Assembly: GCA_031290205.1 (NCBI GenBank)
Contig: JAITNZ010000150.1
Span: 1 to 12,551 of the forward strand
Source of the DNA: Spirochaetaceae bacterium
GTDB taxonomy: Bacteria; Spirochaetota; Spirochaetia; Treponematales; Breznakiellaceae
Direction: 5' to 3'
Length of the DNA: 12,551 nt
Positions 1-5,666 of this stretch are shown here, one piece after another. The position numbers and the translations under genes were made by a program. The notes below the pieces were generated by a model. The model ran no database searches. It was not told the DNA's origin and worked only from the letters and a program-made list of their open reading frames with translations. Within the stretch, counting starts at the first letter, position 1. Each line of letters begins with the position of its first letter.

Positions 1-17
1 AAAAAATTTGCCGAAAT

Positions 18-74
18 AAACTACGCAGAAATAAAATCCCAAGCTACTGCTTGGGATGGAGGAAAAACTACGCA
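18..74. repeat. Hairpin flanked by 10-bp direct repeats
   Basis: A perfect 9-bp stem lies at 36-57: ATCCCAAGC, loop TACT, then GCTTGGGAT. The 10-bp word AAACTACGCA occurs on both sides of it, at 18-27 and 65-74. No T-run follows on either strand, so a classical intrinsic terminator is not supported. It could be the 3' end of a gene lying left of the window, or a small palindromic repeat with target-site-like flanks. The sequence is seen directly; the role is unknown. Confidence 0.55.
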
Positions 75-104
75 ACAAATGCCGCCGTAGGCGAGGGCGT
101 CTGT

Positions 105-190
105 TTTTTGGCAAGCCTTTCCCGCCCCGCCCGTCCCCGCGATTTTAATCGCGGGGGCAGCATAAGTGCGGGAGCTGCTGAAGGGAAGTA
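105..190 (+). repeat. Dispersed intergenic repeat upstream of DUF3786 gene
   Basis: This GC-rich stretch carries a strong hairpin at 135-156 (CCCCGCGA, loop TTTTAA, TCGCGGGG). After it come CAGCATAAGTG (159-169) and GGGAGCTGCTGAAGG (170-184). Close relatives lie upstream of the comFB-like gene (about 3388-3421, reverse strand) and upstream of smc (9263-9277), each pointing towards its gene. CAGCATAAGTG also occurs in the tandem repeats at 3575-3886. It appears to be a mosaic, multi-copy intergenic element. Confidence 0.6.
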
Positions 191-230
191 GACAGAATTA
201 AATAAAGCTCTTATAATTGTCGTATAGGAG
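189..230 (+). promoter_or_regulatory. Sigma-70-type promoter and SD of DUF3786 gene
   Basis: A -35 box TAGACA (189-194) is followed after exactly 17 bp by a consensus -10 box TATAAT (212-217). Transcription would start near 224. AGGAG at 226-230 then acts as Shine-Dalgarno, 12 nt before the ATG at 243. This is the only conventional leadered promoter seen clearly in the window. Confidence 0.7.
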
Positions 231-242
231 CTACTCACATTA

Positions 243-896
243 ATGAACATGGAAAAAGGCTATATGAAAACCTATAAGTGGGTTATCGGTCTGCTTAAAG
301 ATTTGGACTTTATCGGCGCGGCAAAACGTCTGGGGCTGCGCCTTATTTCGAATGACGAAGCCGAGCTTGATTTTTTAGGCAGGACATACTCCATTGCCCG
401 CGATGCCGTTTCGTTAAAGTCCGAAAGAATCATCTGGGACAAGGCAAGCGAAGAGTTTGATTTTAACGTCCGTAGCGTGCTGGGGTATTATGCGCTCTCG
501 GAATCCGATGTCCAACCAACAGGCGATTTCAGGCTGCTTTCAAGTTTTTCGCACGGTGTTTTTGCATCCGGCGCTAGCAGCTTTGAAAAGATGGCGAGCC
601 CTTTAAGTATAGCCTACGGCGCGGATTACGGCAAGTTTCGTGAAGCGGCGTTAAAACTTGGCATGAAGGACGAGGGCTTGCAGGGCAACGGGAAAAAGTG
701 GCATTACGAGTTGCTCCCCAAAATGCCGGTCAAGTTGATTTATTACGAAGGCGACGACGAGTTCCCCACGGATATAAAAATTTTATTTGATAGCACGGCG
801 ATACAGGTGTATAAATTCGAGCCTCTTGCCGTGTTGAACGGCTGTTTCGCGCACGGTTTGGCGTGTATGGGGAAGGCTTTCCCGGTCGGCGCGTAA
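243..896 (+). CDS. DUF3786 family protein
   Basis: Encodes 217 residues that resemble DUF3786, a family of unknown function found in anaerobes. The most family-like part is about residues 158-200, containing LLPKMPVKLIYYEGDDEFP followed by an LFD segment and a CF/HG ending. An N-terminal helical part begins around MKTYKWVIGLLKDLDF. There is no signal peptide or membrane segment, so it is probably cytosolic. Possible starts are ATG 243, 249 and 264; 243 is used because AGGAG lies 12 nt upstream, but 249 or 264 are possible. It is a single-gene unit with its own promoter, converging on the QueG-like gene. The last codons and the TAA stop form a perfect hairpin GGCGCG-TAA-CGCGCC (888-902), so its C-terminus may have been reshaped by a palindromic repeat. 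No function is claimed. Confidence 0.8.
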   Translation: MNMEKGYMKTYKWVIGLLKDLDFIGAAKRLGLRLISNDEAELDFLGRTYSIARDAVSLKSERIIWDKASEEFDFNVRSVLGYYALSESDVQPTGDFRLLSSFSHGVFASGASSFEKMASPLSIAYGADYGKFREAALKLGMKDEGLQGNGKKWHYELLPKMPVKLIYYEGDDEFPTDIKILFDSTAIQVYKFEPLAVLNGCFAHGLACMGKAFPVGA

Positions 897-902
897 CGCG
901 CC
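888..902. repeat. Stop-codon triloop hairpin of DUF3786 gene
   Basis: GGCGCG, loop TAA, CGCGCC is a perfect 6-bp stem whose 3-nt loop is exactly the stop codon (894-896). No T-run follows. Compare the hairpins on the icd and smc stop codons. Confidence 0.75.
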
Positions 903-932
903 CGCGCTACCGCCATGTTCCTAAGCGCATTG

Positions 933-1007
933 GTCGAAAAGCCCTCACCGCTTGGGCGAAGGCGCATTTTAGAAAAATGCTACGGGCGCGCAAAGCGCCT
1001 GAGGCGC
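933..1007. repeat. Hairpin cluster between convergent genes
   Basis: This spacer between the convergent DUF3786 and QueG-like genes holds several elements. The 17-bp word GTCGAAAAGCCCTCACC (933-949) recurs at 9194-9210. A perfect 7-bp hairpin GCATTTT-AGA-AAAATGC lies at 964-980 and could act as a bidirectional terminator, being A/T-rich on both sides of its loop. Three arms can pair in two exclusive ways: GGCGC (985-989) with GCGCC (995-999), or that GCGCC with GGCGC (1003-1007) around a TGA loop. The last hairpin has the same design as the stop-codon hairpins of icd and smc. Confidence 0.55.
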
Positions 1008-1030
1008 AATGATCGCCGCAAACACTCGGG

Positions 1031-2143
1031 TCAATTCGCATTCAGCGCAAGTGTTGCGTTGCGGCGGATGGCGAGGGGCGGCAGCCACCTGTGTCCCATT
1101 GCCGTCCCTTTGAACATCGATTTGATTTCAGCGTCGCTCATCGAGAGGAGGGCGCGGGCATTGAGCGCGGCGCCGAGTCGTCCCCGCGAAATTTTGACGC
1201 CGGCAATGGCTCTTTGGTTGTGCGGGCAGGCATCCTGACAGTTTGTGCAGCCGTAGAGCCGCCGCCCCCAAGCACGGCGGACAATTTCGGGAACCGAATC
1301 GCCGTTACCCGACGCATACCACTGAATACAGAGCGAAAGCTCCACCCCGCCCTCGGCGTGTATCGCACCGGTAGGGCACGCCGCCGCGCAAGGTGGATTT
1401 GTCGCCTCACAATGCTGACACAGCGGATACAACAGCGCTTGCTCAACGGAGCTATCCCTCGCTTGAGTGCGGGGTCCGCCACAGGCGGTTTCTGCCTTGC
1501 CTATAGTAAGAGATGGGCGATTGTTACGCAGGGGGACGGTGCAGCGCGCCTTATGCGCTTCCTGCTTTGCACTTGGTAAGGAAAGGGCGATTGTTACGCA
1601 GGGGGGCGTTGCGGGGGGGCACCCCCGCTGGGGGGGTAGCGTAGAAGCCGTAGGCTTCGGAGCGGGGGGGGCTCTCCCCCCTTCTTCCTCTTCCCCTATA
1701 CTCCACTTCTCAAAAGGAAGGCTCATCATGGCAAGGACGACGAGCGAGCCGGCTTCTTTGGTGATGATAAGGCTGTTTTTGCCGTAAACGCCCAGAGAGG
1801 CGCGGACGGCGATGGGCTTTTCAGGGATCGGGGAATTGCAGAAGATGCGAAAATCAGCCTTTTCTCCGCCCGCACGCCGCCGGAGATCGCTTGCGATTTT
1901 TTGTAGCCGCCGGACCGCCTCGCGATAGTAGTTGTAACGGGCAAAGGGGGCGATAAGCGCGTCCTCTTCCCCCAGCTTAGGACCCGCCTCGTCGGGAAAC
2001 TGGTTACCATAGGGCAGGGCGCACACCAAAAAAGCCCCCTCAGGACAGGACAGTGTCCGTGCACTGGAAAAGCCCGCTGCTAGGGCAAGGGCGCGAACCT
2101 CGTTGTTGCCAAGGGCGCCCTCGGCACTCACTCCAGAATCCAT
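1031..2143 (-). CDS. QueG-like double [4Fe-4S] protein with in-frame repeat insertion
   Basis: The 370-residue product resembles epoxyqueuosine reductase (QueG), the cobalamin and Fe-S enzyme of the last step of queuosine synthesis. Visible features are the SPIPEKPIAVRASLGVYGKNSLIIT block (split here as SPIPEKP, then residues to about 127), a first cluster C242, C245, C252, C256-PTGAI, and a second with C272, C299, C302, C306-PHN, the usual eight-cysteine pattern. Two oddities stand out. The family motif resembling VDSAP reads CNSP here (N103), so the conserved Asp reported as acid catalyst appears to be Asn. The first cluster has C-x2-C-x6-C rather than C-x2-C-x2-C. About residues 152-225 are low-complexity Pro/Arg/Ala sequence encoded by repeat DNA and are absent from relatives. 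Without them the protein is about 295 residues. Its start overlaps the end of rimM by 16 nt. It may be a divergent paralogue or a decaying queG. No other queuosine gene is in the window. Confidence 0.75.
   Translation of the reverse strand: MDSGVSAEGALGNNEVRALALAAGFSSARTLSCPEGAFLVCALPYGNQFPDEAGPKLGEEDALIAPFARYNYYREAVRRLQKIASDLRRRAGGEKADFRIFCNSPIPEKPIAVRASLGVYGKNSLIITKEAGSLVVLAMMSLPFEKWSIGEEEEGGRAPPAPKPTASTLPPQRGCPPATPPCVTIALSLPSAKQEAHKARCTVPLRNNRPSLTIGKAETACGGPRTQARDSSVEQALLYPLCQHCEATNPPCAAACPTGAIHAEGGVELSLCIQWYASGNGDSVPEIVRRAWGRRLYGCTNCQDACPHNQRAIAGVKISRGRLGAALNARALLSMSDAEIKSMFKGTAMGHRWLPPLAIRRNATLALNAN
1470..1690. repeat. Repeat DNA inserted in frame in QueG-like gene
   Basis: These roughly 220 bp are built from intergenic-type repeats. 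A 26-bp segment at 1476-1501 is the exact reverse complement of 9215-9240 upstream of smc and includes the hairpin CCGCC-ACA-GGCGG. A 21-bp word containing GGGCGATTGTTACGCA occurs twice, at 1515-1535 and 1585-1605, 70 bp apart. A hairpin GAAGCC-GTA-GGCTTC lies at 1644-1658. CCCCGCTGGGGGGG at 1623-1636 recurs inverted at 12459-12472. The 70-bp period is not a multiple of three, so the two copies are read in different frames (VTIA and NNRP), yet no stop codon arises. Boundaries are approximate and inferred from where QueG similarity is lost. Confidence 0.7.
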
Positions 2144-2646
2144 GTATTGAGGAGGATTGCCGTCTTTTTTTCGGCTGAAACCTCGCCGAAAAATTCATTT
2201 CTGAATGGAACAAGGCGTTTCTCACCATCGGGCAGCCTGATTTCGGCAAGAAAGCCGCCGCCACCTTCGATAATGTCGCTTATTTCGCCCTGCACGCCGC
2301 CCGATTCATCGGTAACGGGGATGCCTTTGAGCTCTTCAATATAAAATTCACCCTCGGTAAGCGGCACCGCGTCTTTGCGTTCCACTACTAGCGCCGCACC
2401 CCGAAGCTTTTTCGCGTCCTCCGGCGTATCAATGCCTTTGAATTTAACGAGCAAGGCGCCGCCGTGCTGCTTAAAACTTGCAATTTCGTATCTTTTGTCG
2501 GCGCATCCGGCGCAACGGATAAGCACGGACGAAAGTTGTAAGAGGTGCGCGAACTCACCAGAGAGCGAGCTCAATTTTTGAAAACCTTCGACGCCGAATG
2601 GTTGACCGACGATTGCCGTTACAAACAAGCCGGGATCATTGCTCAT
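2128..2646 (-). CDS. rimM: Ribosome maturation factor RimM
   Basis: RimM binds ribosomal protein S19 and assists maturation of the 30S subunit head and 16S rRNA processing in the cytoplasm. The 172-residue product has the usual length. The N-terminal beta-barrel domain (about 1-95) begins with FVTAIVGQPFGVEGFQKL, the C-terminal PRC-barrel-like domain includes GEFYIEELKGIPV near residue 100, and the protein ends VPF...ILLNTWILE. It overlaps the upstream comFB-like gene by 11 nt and the downstream QueG-like gene by 16 nt. Its ATG lies inside comFB codons with no clear Shine-Dalgarno, suggesting translational coupling. In many bacteria rimM lies between rpsP and trmD; here none of those partners is present. 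Confidence 0.93.
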   Translation of the reverse strand: MSNDPGLFVTAIVGQPFGVEGFQKLSSLSGEFAHLLQLSSVLIRCAGCADKRYEIASFKQHGGALLVKFKGIDTPEDAKKLRGAALVVERKDAVPLTEGEFYIEELKGIPVTDESGGVQGEISDIIEGGGGFLAEIRLPDGEKRLVPFRNEFFGEVSAEKKTAILLNTWILE

Positions 2647-3346
2647 TTTCAGGCGGGAACATATAGAGGTCGCTCACGTGAAACGTTCTCTCTTTCGAGA
2701 GGGATTCGATGCGGACAGACTCGCTTATCACCGGCACTTTCAGGTGGCGCTGCAAAGATTCGAGACCGGGCATTTCGACTTTAAGTAAAAAATCAAAAAT
2801 TTTGTGAGCGCCTACCTCGCCGGTGGCGGTGCTCTGGGGCCAGAACGTATACGCGCCCTCCGCTTGCGGACTTAAATAACAGGGGTTCTGCCAATTGCCA
2901 TTTTTCATCGGGACAAGCGTGCCCTCACTAAAAAGTTCAACAGCTATACCCTGCAAAGGCTCGAAATTACGCCCGTCAAGGAGGCGCCCGACAATGGCGG
3001 GAATATTGAATACCGCCTTTTCGGTGCTTGGAGCAGCCGCCTCTTCTTTTTTGTGATCGCCGGCATTCCGCCGATTGTGCCCTACTATTTTGAGGGCATT
3101 CAATATAAGCACGGTAACATCGACGGCAAGCTGCTGATTGTTTTGCGTATTCTGTTCTTCCCGCGCAAGCCCGCGGTTCGACACAAAATAATGAGCTTGC
3201 ACGCGGTTAAGTACATAGCACGCTGCGTCGAGACGGCATTGCGCGCAGGTGCAAATCTCGCCGTCAAGAGAGTATGTGTCAATCGAATCGCAGATCTTAT
3301 CCACTTCGGATTTAACGACATCTTCCATTTGGTTGTGAAGTTTCAT
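2636..3346 (-). CDS. ComFB-domain protein with C-terminal beta domain
   Basis: The N-terminal 90 residues match the late-competence ComFB family: MKLHNQMEDVVKSEVDKI, then the Cys cluster C32, C34, C37, C43 followed by LN and an aromatic segment (AHYFVS). ComFB proteins of Bacillus and cyanobacteria have been linked to motility or competence, and some have been reported to bind cyclic dinucleotides. The C-terminal 130 residues (IVGRLLDGRNFEPLQGIAVE onward) look like a beta-sandwich of the carboxypeptidase-regulatory or prealbumin-like kind, with LQGIAVELFSEGTLVP typical of such folds. No signal peptide is seen, so both parts should be cytosolic. The start at 3346 (236 aa) is preferred because a TAGAAT -10 box ends 7 nt upstream and overlaps the alternative ATG at 3355 (239 aa); neither has a Shine-Dalgarno. 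It is first in the operon with rimM and the QueG-like gene. Function in this organism is not established. Confidence 0.8.
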   Translation of the reverse strand: MKLHNQMEDVVKSEVDKICDSIDTYSLDGEICTCAQCRLDAACYVLNRVQAHYFVSNRGLAREEQNTQNNQQLAVDVTVLILNALKIVGHNRRNAGDHKKEEAAAPSTEKAVFNIPAIVGRLLDGRNFEPLQGIAVELFSEGTLVPMKNGNWQNPCYLSPQAEGAYTFWPQSTATGEVGAHKIFDFLLKVEMPGLESLQRHLKVPVISESVRIESLSKERTFHVSDLYMFPPENEQ

Positions 3347-3353
3347 ACTTGCC

Positions 3354-3382
3354 ATTCTAATATGCTTTTTGTTTTGTTACAA
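3354..3382 (-). promoter_or_regulatory. Candidate leaderless promoter of comFB-rimM-QueG operon
   Basis: On the minus strand TTGTAA (3382-3377), a 17-bp spacer and TAGAAT (3359-3354) form a reasonable sigma-70 promoter. The -10 box overlaps the ATG at 3355 and ends 7 nt before the ATG at 3346. A transcript would therefore begin at or next to the second ATG. The same TAGA(A/C)T-N7-ATG layout occurs at icd and smc. Confidence 0.55.
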
Positions 3383-3383
3383 G

Positions 3384-3470
3384 TAGACTTCAGCAACTCC
3401 AGCGCTTATGCTGCCCCCCGCAATTTGTAAAATCGTGGAGACCGGTCGGGCGGGGAAGGCTCATCAGAAA
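3384..3470 (-). repeat. Inverted copy of dispersed intergenic repeat
   Basis: Read on the minus strand, the left part (about 3421-3388) matches the element upstream of the DUF3786 gene (GGGGGCAGCATAAG, then GGAG and TTGCTGAAG). The right part (about 3440-3467) is the inverse of the CCTTCCCCGCCCGCC core of the tandem repeats at 3575-3886, including the flanking CTGATGA/CTGAAGA-like edge. The element is therefore a mosaic of pieces found elsewhere in the window. Confidence 0.5.
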
Positions 3471-3481
3471 ACAGGCGCCCA

Positions 3482-3534
3482 TTTCCTAAGCAAGTACGTT
3501 TTCTCGTCGGACGCTTTTACTGCCACTTAGGAAA
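3482..3534. repeat. Long-armed imperfect inverted repeat
   Basis: TTTCCTAAG (3482-3490) and CTTAGGAAA (3526-3534) are perfect 9-bp inverted arms. An inner AGTA/TACT pair (3493-3496 with 3518-3521) extends the possible stem around a loop of about 20 nt. It is not followed by a T-run. It could be a palindromic element, a protein-binding site or a structured RNA; nothing decides between these. Confidence 0.4.
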
Positions 3535-3574
3535 AGCATTGGCTGGTGCCATACATTTGTTGTAAGTGATGTGT

Positions 3575-3886
3575 TTTTTGCCTTACATGAAGCCTGCGCC
3601 CGCTTACCGGCACTAAATCCGATTACCAGCGAATTTTTCTGAAGAGCCTTCCCCGCCCGCCCGGCTACGTGTTAGAGAATTTCCCCACAGCATAAGTGGG
3701 AGGGCTTTTCGGACGAGTTGGCTATGTGCTACGGTTTTTGCCTTACATGAAGCCTGCGCCCGCTTACCGGCACTAAATCCGATTACCAGCGAATTTTTCT
3801 GATGAACCTTCCCCGCCCGCCCGGCTACGTGTTAGAGAATTTTCCCCACAGCCCAAGCGGGGGAGGGCTTTTCGGACGAGTTGGCT
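3575..3886. repeat. Two tandem ~150-bp repeats, period ~160 bp
   Basis: Copy 1 spans 3575-3723 and copy 2 spans 3735-3886. They are near identical from TTTTTGCCTTACATGAAGCC through CCTTCCCCGCCCGCC to CTTTTCGGACGAGTTGGCT. Differences cluster at GAAGAGCC/GATGAACC and in the segment CATAAGTGGGAG/CCCAAGCGGGGGAG. In both copies that segment can still form a small stem with the CCCC to its left. A degraded third start (GGCT, then GCCTTACAGTAAAACCC) follows at about 3883-3920. The right edge, read in reverse (GAAAAGCCCTC), is related to the words at 933 and 9194. Confidence 0.85.
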
Positions 3887-4067
3887 GGGCGCTGCGTTAT
3901 CTGCCTTACAGTAAAACCCAAGAGTAAAGTGCGCGGCTAGAAGGATGGCAGGAGTGCGGGCGCGTAGCGTTCGCGCCCTGACCGAGAAAGCATTCCCCCT
4001 GTGGACGAATTTTTCATGCGCTCGCCCTGTTGCATGTACCTGAATTACTGGGACAAACACAGCGCAC

Positions 4068-4098
4068 TATTCATTATACATTATTCTCTATAGAATAA
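4068..4098 (+). promoter_or_regulatory. icd: Candidate leaderless promoter and palindrome of icd
   Basis: TAGAAT (4091-4096) ends exactly 7 nt before the icd ATG at 4104, so transcription would start at about the start codon. A weak -35 (TATTCA, 4068-4073) lies 17 bp upstream. The -10 box is inside an inverted repeat TTATTC-TCTATA-GAATAA (4081-4098), which could be an operator that blocks polymerase. There is no Shine-Dalgarno. Confidence 0.5.
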
Positions 4099-4103
4099 AC
4101 GCC

Positions 4104-5294
4104 ATGCCAAAGATAAGCATGAAAAACCCCATCGTCGAGATTGACGGCGATGAGATGACCCGCGTCCTCTGGGCGCTTATTAAAGAAAAGTTACTTCTTC
4201 CCTTCGTTGATCTAAAAACCGAATATTATGATTTGAGCATAACAAACCGCGACCGGACACAGGATAGCGTTACCGTTGATTGCGCACATGCGATCCTCCG
4301 CTTGGGCGTCGGGGTCAAGTGCGCGACCATCACGTCTACCGTCGAGCGGCAGGCTGAATACAAGCTTGGCGCTCTGACTGCCAGCCCCAATGCGACGATA
4401 CGGTCGATGCTGGACGGCACGGTTTTCCGCAAGCCGATTACGGTAAGCTGTATAAAGAGCGCGATTGGAACGTGGAAAAAACCCATCATCATCGCCCGCC
4501 ACGCCTATGGCGACGTGTATAAAAATGCCGAGATGCTTATTCCGGCGGCGGGTAAAGTCGAGTTAGTGTGGACGGGTGCCGACGGCGCGGAGCAGAGAAT
4601 CCTCGTGTCCGATATGAAGGCGCCCGGCATCGTGCAGGGGATGCACAACCTCGATGAATCAATCCGAAGTTTTGCCCGCTGTTGTTTCCGTCTTGCACTG
4701 GACGAAAAGCTCCCGCTGTGGTTTGCCGCGAAGGATACGATCTCGAAGATATACGACGGCAGGTTCAAAGCGCTCTTTGAGGAACTATACGAGCGTGAAT
4801 ACCGGAAGGCGGGCGTTTCGTATACATATTCATTGATAGATGACGCGCTTGCCCGCATTGTGAAGCATGAGGGCGGCATCATCTGGGCGTGTAAAAATTA
4901 TGACGGCGATGTGATGAGCGATATGGTCGCCAGTGCGTCGGGAAGCCTCGCGATGATGACGAGCGTCCTCGTCTCGCCGGAGGGCGCATTCGAATACGAG
5001 GCGGCGCACGGCACCGTACAGCGTCATTACTACCGCTGGCAGAAGGGCGAGAAGACGAGCACAAACCCTGTCGCCCTCATCTTCGCGTGGACGGGCGCGC
5101 TGGCAAAACGCGCCGAACTGGACGGCACGCCGCCTCTTTTCGACTTTGCCAAACGCCTTGAGGCAGCAACACTTTCGACAATCGAATCAGGCTCGATGAC
5201 GGCAGATTTGGCGGCAATAGCCGACCCCAAGCCGCAACGCGCCCTCGATTCATGGGAATTTATCGACGCGGTAGGCGGCACAGCCGGTGCCTGA
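4104..5294 (+). CDS. icd: NADP-type isocitrate dehydrogenase (type II)
   Basis: Converts isocitrate to 2-oxoglutarate and CO2 while reducing NADP+, in the cytoplasm as a homodimer. The 396 residues match the eukaryote-like (type II) IDH group from end to end: NPIVEIDGDEMTRVLW at 8-23, SPNATIRSMLDGTVFRKPI in the isocitrate-binding region, ARHAYGD with R132 (equivalent to R132 of human IDH1), and metal ligands D246, D269 and D273 in LIDD and YDGDVMSD. EAAHGTVQRHY carries R307-H308, the pair that binds the 2'-phosphate of NADP in this group, so NADP rather than NAD is inferred. It is slightly shorter than human IDH1 (414 aa). It is a single gene with a putative leaderless promoter. No other TCA-cycle gene is nearby; a role in glutamate supply and NADPH is likely. 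The TGA stop is the loop of a hairpin. Confidence 0.95.
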   Translation: MPKISMKNPIVEIDGDEMTRVLWALIKEKLLLPFVDLKTEYYDLSITNRDRTQDSVTVDCAHAILRLGVGVKCATITSTVERQAEYKLGALTASPNATIRSMLDGTVFRKPITVSCIKSAIGTWKKPIIIARHAYGDVYKNAEMLIPAAGKVELVWTGADGAEQRILVSDMKAPGIVQGMHNLDESIRSFARCCFRLALDEKLPLWFAAKDTISKIYDGRFKALFEELYEREYRKAGVSYTYSLIDDALARIVKHEGGIIWACKNYDGDVMSDMVASASGSLAMMTSVLVSPEGAFEYEAAHGTVQRHYYRWQKGEKTSTNPVALIFAWTGALAKRAELDGTPPLFDFAKRLEAATLSTIESGSMTADLAAIADPKPQRALDSWEFIDAVGGTAGA

Positions 5295-5307
5295 GGCACT
5301 TTCAGCC
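5287..5307. repeat. Stop-codon triloop hairpin of icd
   Basis: GTGCC (5287-5291), TGA (5292-5294, the stop codon) and GGCAC (5295-5299) form a perfect 5-bp hairpin with the stop codon as loop. It is followed by TTTCAGCC. The smc end carries the same 18-bp sequence with one change in the loop. Intrinsic terminator function is not obvious because no T-run longer than three follows. Confidence 0.8.
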
Positions 5308-5664
5308 TTCGCCTTCACTTTGAAAGGGGCGCTCAGTAAAGCCCTTACAGCAAACGCTCGTGGCGTCGTGGATGGCAGCGAGCGCTGGCGCGCAAGCGCT
5401 TGTGCCGCTGACCGAGATTGCCCCCCCGCCTTGCCTTCACTTTGAAAGGGGCGGCGACACAAGCTGCCTGTGGCGCCGTTCGCTCTTGAGCAATGCTCGT
5501 TCCCCCTGGTCAGCTTCGCTATTTCTAAACACCCCTTTCGGCATTTATTTTTTTTGATATAAAAAATGCTTAAAAAAGTCAATATTAGATATAAAATATC
5601 AGTAATAACTATGGCTTCCTTCATTTTTAGAGTTTAAAGTGTTAAAAAATAAAATTATAAAAAA
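5295..5664. other. 370-bp intergenic region with direct repeats and AT-rich promoter zone
   Basis: The left two thirds are GC-rich repeat sequence. The 21-bp word beginning GCCTTCACTTTGAAAGGGG occurs at 5311-5331 and 5433-5453. CTGACCGAGA (5408-5417) is shared with 3978-3987. From about 5540 the DNA becomes very AT-rich, with an 8-T run (5548-5555) and a palindrome GATAT-AAA-ATATC (5588-5600) that could bind a sugar regulator. A -10-like TATAAA (5656-5661) lies just before the symporter Shine-Dalgarno, but no confident promoter can be fixed. No gene is supported here. Confidence 0.55.
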
Positions 5665-5666
5665 TT

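Larger units (their letters stand above)
3356..4103. other. Divergent 748-bp intergenic region, no credible gene
   Basis: The space between the divergent comFB-like gene and icd holds an inverted copy of a dispersed repeat (3384-3470), an inverted repeat (3482-3534), two tandem 150-bp repeats (3575-3886) with a partial third, and putative promoters at each edge. The 95-codon minus-strand frame at 3773-4060 is rejected because it runs through the repeats and matches no family. No tRNA-like fold was recognised. Confidence 0.7.

Noticed and set aside
1440..1690. Frameshift or pseudogene breakpoint in the QueG-like gene
   Set aside because: The frame stays open through the insert and QueG similarity resumes in the same frame after it, so an in-frame insertion is the simpler reading. 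Functional loss is still possible.
915..1787. Several plus-strand open frames opposite the QueG-like gene
   Set aside because: They are antisense shadows of a GC-rich gene. The minus strand has the conserved eight-cysteine Fe-S pattern.
3575..3886. CRISPR array
   Set aside because: Only two long (150-bp) tandem units with almost no spacer, and no cas genes.
3773..4060. A 95-codon open frame on the minus strand
   Set aside because: It runs through the second tandem repeat and repeat remnants, has no family resemblance, and overlaps the icd promoter zone.
5540..5556. Rho-independent terminator of icd ending in the 8-T run
   Set aside because: No GC-rich stem lies immediately before the T-run, and it is about 250 bp past the stop codon.
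5250..5624. A 124-codon open frame on the minus strand across the icd end
   Set aside because: It overlaps icd antisense and the repeat words at 5311 and 5433, has compositional bias and no recognisable domain.
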